DNA of 64,000 bases from an uncultured Bacteroidales bacterium. GTDB taxonomy: Bacteria > Bacteroidota > Bacteroidia > Bacteroidales > FEN-979. Each line of letters opens with the position of its first letter. The first letter of the stretch is position 1. The DNA is taken from NCBI GenBank assembly GCA_903875045.1, contig CAIQUS010000066.1, forward strand, positions 24,963 to 88,962, read 5' to 3'. Below the pieces are notes generated by a model that saw nothing but the letters and a program-made list of their open reading frames with translations, made no database searches and was not told where the DNA came from. The position numbers and the translations under genes are program-made. Positions 58,268-64,000 of this stretch are shown piece by piece.

Positions 58268-59251
58268 ATGAAAAAGAAAAAATGGCCCATGATTCTCGGT
58301 GGTGCATTTGCCACCCTGATTGTCATCGTTCTCTGTGTGATTTTCTACATCCTTTGGTTCCTGCCAAACATCCCAGTCAGTGAAATAAAAGTGGACTCCA
58401 CTCAGGCACGCATTGAACGTGGAAAATATCTTGCCAATCATGTGATGGTTTGCATGGATTGCCACTCCACCAGGGATTGGACTAAATTTTCCGGTCCCCT
58501 GGTTCCCGGGACGGAAGGAAAAGGCGGCGAAGAATTCGACCAGAAGCTTGGATTTCCTGGTAGTTTCCTCTCTCCGAACATTACACCCTTTAACCTTAAA
58601 GCTTGGACAGATGCCGAAATTTATCGAGCCATCACGAGCGGAGTCAGCAAAGACGGGCACCCTTTGTTCCCAATCATGCCATATCCCTCTTATGGAACAC
58701 TGGATACGGAGGATATTTATAGTGTGATTGCCTATATACGCAGCATTCCGTCGATAGAGAATACTCCGTCCCGTTCAAATCCAACCTTTCCGATGAATGT
58801 TATCCTGCATCTGATCCCGAAGAAGGCTGATCCACAAGTAAAGCCTCCGTTATCTGATACTGTTAAATATGGAGAATACCTGGTACGGGCATCGGGTTGT
58901 GTAGAATGTCATACGCCGGCAGAGCACGGACAAATTGTTCAAGCACTTGCCTTTACCGGCGGACGTGAATTTCAGATGCCTGATGGCAGTTTGCTGGTCT
59001 CTTCTAATATTACACCCAACGAGGAAACAGGCATTGGCAAATGGACAACGGAAGCGTTTATTTTCCGCTTCAAATCCTATGATCAGGCTACATTCAAACC
59101 TCCTGTTCTCCATCCGGGCGACTTGCAATCGATCATGCCCTGGACCATGTATGCAGGCATGGATACTACCGATCTGACCGCCATTTACCGGTATTTGTTC
59201 AGCCTGAAACCAGTGAAAAACAAGATAAACAAAACGAAACAGGCTGGTTAA
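58268..59251 (+). CDS. Diheme c-type cytochrome, membrane anchored
   Basis: N-terminal TM; CMDCH and CVECH heme motifs. Confidence 0.92.
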   Translation: MKKKKWPMILGGAFATLIVIVLCVIFYILWFLPNIPVSEIKVDSTQARIERGKYLANHVMVCMDCHSTRDWTKFSGPLVPGTEGKGGEEFDQKLGFPGSFLSPNITPFNLKAWTDAEIYRAITSGVSKDGHPLFPIMPYPSYGTLDTEDIYSVIAYIRSIPSIENTPSRSNPTFPMNVILHLIPKKADPQVKPPLSDTVKYGEYLVRASGCVECHTPAEHGQIVQALAFTGGREFQMPDGSLLVSSNITPNEETGIGKWTTEAFIFRFKSYDQATFKPPVLHPGDLQSIMPWTMYAGMDTTDLTAIYRYLFSLKPVKNKINKTKQAG

Positions 59252-59476
59252 TTTACGAAATGGGATTTACGATTTACGATTTTATAAGAAATTAACTGAT
59301 TACGATAATTATTAAAAAAATTACGATTTGGGATTTACGGTTTACTATTTCGGAAGCAATGAACCGAACCTGATAATCAAAAATAGAGATTCTTTGCGGT
59401 AGAACAATAATCAGCATTTCAATCGTAAATCGTAAATCGTAAATCCCAAATCTTAAATCCCAAATCGTAAATCGTA
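59251..59476. repeat. Large inverted heptamer element
   Basis: ATTTACG|AAATGGG|ATTTACG|ATTTACG (59251-59278); AATTACG|ATTTGGG|ATTTACG|GTTTACT|ATTTCGG (59319-59353); (AATCGTA)3-AATCCCA-AATCTTA-AATCCCA-(AATCGTA)2 (59421-59476). Confidence 0.95.
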
Positions 59477-59517
59477 AATAATAATATCTTTGCACCACCT
59501 TTAATAACCATTCACAG

Positions 59518-59591
59518 GGGGTATTAGCTCAGTTGGCCAGAGCGCTGCGTTCGCAATGCAGAGGTCACCGGTTCGACTCCGGTATACTCCA
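59518..59591 (+). tRNA. tRNA-Ala (anticodon CGC)
   Basis: Cloverleaf GGGGTAT/ATACTCC acceptor with G3:U70, anticodon stem-loop CTGCG-TTCGCAA-TGCAG, T-arm ACCGG-TTCGACT-CCGGT; TATCTTTG promoter at ~59486. Confidence 0.93.
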
Positions 59592-59759
59592 CTCCCAGTC
59601 ATCAATAAACAGAAGCATTCATTCTGTTTATTTACTGAAAACAGGCGTTTCCAAAGGATTTCCTAAAAAAATAAAATGTCACATTTACCCGGTTTTCGGG
59701 CAAAAAGTGTACATTGTGTTTCACAATTGTTTCACACTTATTTTCACATTTATTTTCCA

Positions 59760-59941
59760 TGGCAACTTATAAAATATTTCTTCGGACTGAAGCTCCCCTG
59801 AAGGAAAAGAGTACCCCGGTTTATCTCAGGGCCACCGTAAACAGAAAAAAGAGAGATTTCTCCCTTGTTGTTTCAATTTTTGAGCCAAAGAAATACTGTG
59901 ACCCTCACCAGTGCTCATATCACAGGCAGTGCCACCATTGA
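59760..59941 (+). pseudogene. Truncated tyrosine recombinase/integrase (arm-DNA-binding N-terminus only)
   Basis: MATYKIFLRTEAPLKEKSTPVYLRATVNRKKRDFSLVVSIFEPKKYCDP then abrupt unrelated tail and stop. Confidence 0.75.
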
Positions 59942-59995
59942 TGACATAACTGTATGGGAAATCCTTGAAATACTCCCTGAATTTGTCTATTCCTA

Positions 59996-60463
59996 TTACC
60001 ATATATAGTTTTCAATGATTTTCTCCAGGGCCATTTCAATACGCTCGTCCCTATTTTCTTTTAAACTAAGGTATAGCGATAATGGATCAACATTGTTCTG
60101 CTTCGTGACACCTTTGGTAAGCGCAACCGGGCTGTATTTCCACACTTCAATACAACAATTACCTTCGTAATCATTCAGATTTTGCAATTGTCCCGTTTCC
60201 TCCAATATGAAATAATTACCCCTGCCGATGGCGTAATTTTCCTGTTTGCTTGCGTTCATTTCGCTGTACTCCGGGAGGGCTGATTCATAGGCTTTTTTCC
60301 AAATCTCCACAAGTAACACGTCACGTCCTAAAATGTTGGCACGGTATAACTGATACATTGCTTTAAGAAAGAAGGGCAACTTGTCAGCCGTTTGTTCCGC
60401 TACCTTAACGGGATTAAGGTCAACTTCGAGCGTTTCATGCATATATTGCCTTAATGCATCCAT
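59996..60463 (-). CDS. Hypothetical protein resembling Bacteroidota AbiEi-type/type IV TA-associated proteins
   Basis: KLPFFLKAMYQLYRANILGRDVLLVE; VDPLSLYLSLKENRDERIEMALEKIIENYIW; family call from memory only. Confidence 0.4.
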   Translation of the reverse strand: MDALRQYMHETLEVDLNPVKVAEQTADKLPFFLKAMYQLYRANILGRDVLLVEIWKKAYESALPEYSEMNASKQENYAIGRGNYFILEETGQLQNLNDYEGNCCIEVWKYSPVALTKGVTKQNNVDPLSLYLSLKENRDERIEMALEKIIENYIW

Positions 60464-60707
60464 TGATTGATTTAATAAACTAAATATAACACAATAAACT
60501 AATATGATTTATTGTGCTAGGATACGTTTATTAAGCTGATTACCATATTATACAGGTATTTATATTTCAATAATATTGCCAACATCAAACCCAGAATTCT
60601 CTTGATATTTAATATACCCCAGCTGAATGGTAATCCTTTTTGCTGATTGCAAATGTGCTTAAGGTCTTCCAGCTATCAGCAGATGGTTGGTGGTTACTCG
60701 AATGCGC

Positions 60708-61163
60708 CTATTCTTTGGCTTCGCGCAAGGCTTGCAATTCAATGTCAGCAGAAATCCTAAAGTTCGTTTGTTTAATCTTTTCAAGAAGTGGTTTAATGGA
60801 AGGGGTTAAACCTAAAAGTTTTGCTTTGATAATTACGCCAATTGTGCCTGTGAATGGTATTCCAAGACGTTCAGCAATTTTTCGGGCTTTGTAATCGTCC
60901 AAAATCAAAGAACAATTGGGTGTTTCAAGTGCCAAGGCAATAGCGCTTGATTCTCCTTTGTCAATTTGCATCTCTAAAAGCTATTGTCGATATTTGTCTG
61001 TAACAGTTGCAATTTCAACCCATTCAGGCAAAGCTTCTCCGTATTCAATGGCAATGTCAATTGTTGTAACGATTTGCCCGTAGACTTTGTGCAATAGATC
61101 AAGTTCTCCGATATTCGTTAAAATGATAAAACAACTTGTATCCGAAATAATTGTTTTAGGCAT
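60708..61163 (-). pseudogene. PIN-domain (DUF3368/VapC-like) toxin interrupted by an in-frame TAG
   Basis: MPKTIISDTSCFIILTNIGELDLL...DKYRQ[TAG]LLEMQIDKGESSAIALALETPNCSLILDDYKARKIAERLGI; TAG at 60981-60983, both parts same frame. Confidence 0.8.
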
Positions 61164-61383
61164 TGGCTACATCCTTAGCAAGGTCCGAGGCTGGAAAATT
61201 AAATATAGAAACATTGTAGCTCCCCAATAATTCAGCAAATGTCCGTTTTGTCAATCCGGCTAATTCTGCAGCTTGTCCAAGTGAAAGTTTGCCCAGTTCA
61301 TAAAGCCTTGTCGCAACAAGCATAGCAAGATCTTTATTTTCCAAATCTAAGCTGTCGGGTACATTAATTGTCAATGTTTTCAT
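61156..61383 (-). CDS. UPF0175-family antitoxin-like protein
   Basis: LYELGKLSLGQAAELAGLTKRTFAELLGSYNVSIFNF; stop overlaps toxin start. Confidence 0.85.
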   Translation of the reverse strand: MKTLTINVPDSLDLENKDLAMLVATRLYELGKLSLGQAAELAGLTKRTFAELLGSYNVSIFNFPASDLAKDVANA

Positions 61384-61498
61384 GAGGCAAATATTAATTT
61401 CTACATGTCAAATGTACTACTTTTTACAATTCCAAAATATTTTCAAGCTGTTTCCTTTTTTGTTACAATCCTTGATTTTATTGAAGAGAAAATAAGCA

Positions 61499-61524
61499 GA
61501 AAAAGCCCCGGTTTCCCGGGGCCA
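61499..61524 (-). terminator. Rho-independent terminator (minus strand)
   Basis: GCCCCGG-GAAA-CCGGGGC-TTTTT on minus strand. Confidence 0.85.
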
Positions 61525-61544
61525 AAAATCACAAAGTGTCTTCA

Positions 61545-61960
61545 TTAGCGAAGGAATAATAACTGTCATGGGCTACAATGATATGATCCAGAACAGAAAT
61601 TTCAAGTAAAGCACCGGCATCTTTGAGCTTTTTGGTGATCTTAAAATCAGCTTCACATGGGGTACACGCCCAGACGGATGGCAAAGTGATATAAGGATCG
61701 AGGTTGCATGATTTTCCAGGGCGATGCAGAATATCTTCTTAGGATCAACTACGGTGCGGGAAATGCCTCCTTCGGAAACCTTCACCGTTTCCATGATCTT
61801 GTTTGCCCGGTTCAGTAGAAGCATCCAGAATTCTTTACAAGGCAGTTCGCCCATCAGGGATTGGAAAACTGTGTATGCATCTTTGCTGCCGGAGATTTTC
61901 GGCATGACAACGACTTCTGAAGCATTTCTCCTGCAGGAGAGTGCAAACATGGAAGCACTC
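61545..61960 (-). pseudogene. radC: RadC/JAB-domain protein, frameshifted
   Basis: CKEFWMLLLNRANKIMETVKVSEGGISRTVVDPKKIFCIALENHATSI then, in another frame, EADFKITKKLKDAGALLEISVLDHIIVAHDSYYSFANEDTL. Confidence 0.8.
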
Positions 61961-61984
61961 TGGCAGATACGTTGTTTTCCGATA

Positions 61985-62572
61985 TCTTTGACTTATTAAT
62001 GTATGGGTCTTAATTTTCACTACGCCTTTTCCATACACGTCATAATAATACCGTATGGGATGGTTTCCTATGTTTGGTTCTGACGGAACAACTTTTACGC
62101 GTGAGGTGATACTTTTAAAAGCGCCGGAAGGCACAGTTACCAGAGAATCCTTGCCTGTCATTTGACGATAACCTTTATATAATAGCAAATTGCTGGAATC
62201 GAGCGCAATAATTTCAGTAAAGTTGATATCTGAACTCCGAACCTGACCAGTGCTATTTACCAGATAACCCGAAGAGTCACGTAAATAAGAGGTGACTTTA
62301 AAAGAAGATAAAGCAATAGGGTTTTCAATGAGTTTGGAATAATTCAGACCGCGAATAATGGTATCCTTTTCAATGTATGCACTATCATAGTTCGTTGTTG
62401 GAGATACAACTCCGTTTGTGTCAATACGAAAGCCCTGGTAAATCCAATAATTCCCGACGTTCAATTTGAAATAATCGAATTTCGCAACAGGGATTGGGTC
62501 TCCGGTGTCTTTCTTACAGGAAATAGCCATAACAGTCAGCACGGCAATGATTACAAAAGCCATGTTTCTCAT
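61985..62572 (-). CDS. Lipoprotein, 3' end apparently disrupted by the radC-containing island
   Basis: VLTVMAISCKKD lipobox; ORF runs out of its own sequence into radC DNA in the wrong frame. Confidence 0.55.
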
Positions 62573-62644
62573 ATAAAATAAGTTAGGTGAAAAATACAAA
62601 TGGGTTGTTTTAATAGCGGGCAATACCATTTGAAAATTGTTGCA

Positions 62645-62672
62645 TTAAAAAAAACCACCCTGGTGGGGGTGG
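62645..62672 (-). terminator. Rho-independent terminator (minus strand)
   Basis: CCACCC-CCACCA-GGGTGG-TTTTTTTT on minus strand. Confidence 0.85.
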
Positions 62673-62702
62673 CTTCACATTCAAACCGGAAAATATGTAG
62701 CG

Positions 62703-63065
62703 TTATTCAAAATCGGCTCTGACAGGTGTAACAGGAGCCAATGCTTTAATATCAAATTTCAATTCAATCGTATCATCGAAATCAGCCACGGATGGAGTTA
62801 AAGGTGTCAGATTGACCAGGTCGATGGTTGTTTCCGGAGCAACATCACTGAAATCGGCTTCCGAAGGCACTGAAGGCATAATGGATGAAAAATCAATAAA
62901 AGTAACGGTTGCATCTTCAAAGGTCGCCTCAGTGGGTGTTGATGGCGCAAGCATTGTAACAGTTCTTTCGGATAACGGAGAGTGTGAAAATGTTTCATTG
63001 CCTGCAAAAAGAATGCCTGATGTGAGGGTGAAAACTGCGGCTAAGATTGTAATTGTTGCTTTCAT
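62703..63065 (-). CDS. Small exported protein with four P(S/L/V)TPxxAxFxD-type repeats
   Basis: Signal peptide MKATITILAAVFTLTSGILFAG; APSTPTEATFED / MPSVPSEADFSD / TPLTPSVADFDD / APVTPVRADFE. Confidence 0.65.
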   Translation of the reverse strand: MKATITILAAVFTLTSGILFAGNETFSHSPLSERTVTMLAPSTPTEATFEDATVTFIDFSSIMPSVPSEADFSDVAPETTIDLVNLTPLTPSVADFDDTIELKFDIKALAPVTPVRADFE

Positions 63066-63308
63066 TTTTCCAGTGTTTTTTGTTTGGTGAAGCAAAGATA
63101 TGTCGGGTTGCCCAGGTGAAACAACCTGAATCGGCTGACAAAGGTTGAACCCCGTTGAATGAAGGATAGAAATCGGTGAAAGTATTCCGGCGACGATTGC
63201 CCTAAATTCACCGATCATAAAAAAAACAATCTGATTCGCCTGCTCAACAAGATTCAATTAACAAGGCATCTTGACAAAATGTCCGGTTCAATTTCGTAAA
63301 TTTGCCGT

Positions 63309-63746
63309 ATGTCCTGTACCAACCCCAAATCCAACATTGAAACCGCGGAACATGTGGAGACAACCACTTCAGCCCCGGACATCAAATTCGATGATAAACT
63401 GAAAAACGAAATTCTGAGCCAGATTCATGAAGAAGGGATGGTGATCGTGCATTGTAATTACGATGCCTTCATGGACGGAAGTATCAGAATCTGGAAATCC
63501 ACGGTTCTGATTGACAAAGCATCAGGGAACCGCAGTTCGATGCATCATGCCGAAAACATTACCATTGCTCCTGAATGGACTTTTGTTCCGGAGGGGAAAT
63601 CACATCGGTTCACCTTAATTTTTGCACCACTGCCCAAATCATGTGAGTTCTTTGATTTGCTGGAAGATATTCCCCAGGCCGGTGGGTTCTTTATTCAAAA
63701 TATCAAGCGGAATAAGAGCGATGTTTATACTGTCAACATCGGGTAA
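63309..63746 (+). CDS. Hypothetical protein
   Basis: 145-aa ORF directly downstream of TAAATTTG promoter motif (63297-63304). Confidence 0.6.
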   Translation: MSCTNPKSNIETAEHVETTTSAPDIKFDDKLKNEILSQIHEEGMVIVHCNYDAFMDGSIRIWKSTVLIDKASGNRSSMHHAENITIAPEWTFVPEGKSHRFTLIFAPLPKSCEFFDLLEDIPQAGGFFIQNIKRNKSDVYTVNIG

Positions 63747-63938
63747 CAAGGGATCACGATTATCAAAATGATTGCCGCATAAAACAAAACCCAAAACTCG
63801 CAATTGCCATAAACGAGGTCTGGGTTTCTTTGATTTCGACTCTTTCAAGTCCTTGTTAGTGAGCCTCTCAGGGAACTGAATATTTCCGATTTAACCAAAG
63901 TACATTATTTTTATTTAATTGCATATCAATATATTAAT

Positions 63939-63950
63939 ACTTTTGTATTG
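63939..63950 (+). promoter_or_regulatory. Bacteroidota -7 promoter element for a gene beginning at the window edge
   Basis: TACTTTTG followed ~45 nt later by ATGTCAAAA at 63990. Confidence 0.35.
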
Positions 63951-64000
63951 ACATATAAACAACATTTTGTTAAAAGAATTACCGTTTACATGTCAAAATA

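Noticed and set aside
59251-59476. Diversity-generating retroelement or retron
   Set aside because: No reverse transcriptase ORF or template/variable repeat pair seen; the signal is simple heptamer periodicity.
59292-59498. 68-aa ORF with LRFTIWDLRFGIYDLRFT
   Set aside because: Translation of the heptamer array (period 7 aa), not a plausible protein; same for 655-840 and the tail of 43188-43460.
59518-62000. attR copy of the tRNA-Ala 3' end
   Set aside because: Looked for GGTTCGACTCCGGTATACTCCA downstream within the window and did not see a convincing repeat.

Overview
The window looks like a 64-kb chromosomal segment of a Bacteroidota (Bacteroidales-like) bacterium. This is inferred from TAnnTTTG promoter motifs, T9SS/FISUMP proteins, split pntA and overall gene content. 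Most of it is housekeeping and metabolic genes: pdxH (partial), pntAA/AB/B, rarA, two-component systems, a glycyl-radical enzyme with its activase, two ABC-F proteins, and a homogentisate-type Phe/Tyr catabolic cluster (phhA, flavin reductase, fahA, hpd, hmgA, scoB/scoA). There is also a giant tandem-fused UvrA, a PLP decarboxylase, and a tRNA-Ala(CGC) followed by a small decayed island (integrase stub, TA pair with an in-frame amber codon in the toxin, frameshifted radC). The least expected signal is non-coding. Many spacers hold short degenerate tandem arrays, mostly of strict 7-bp period (TTTACGA / GTGACGG / TTGGAAC variants; periods 8, 9 and 10 also occur). They are often arranged as inverted arms and abut stop codons. 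One such element forms the in-frame linker joining the two halves of the fused UvrA. A separate ~266-bp element (5825-6090) has perfect 13-bp terminal inverted repeats and several internal hairpins. All family names come from reading the sequence and from memory; no database search was possible.
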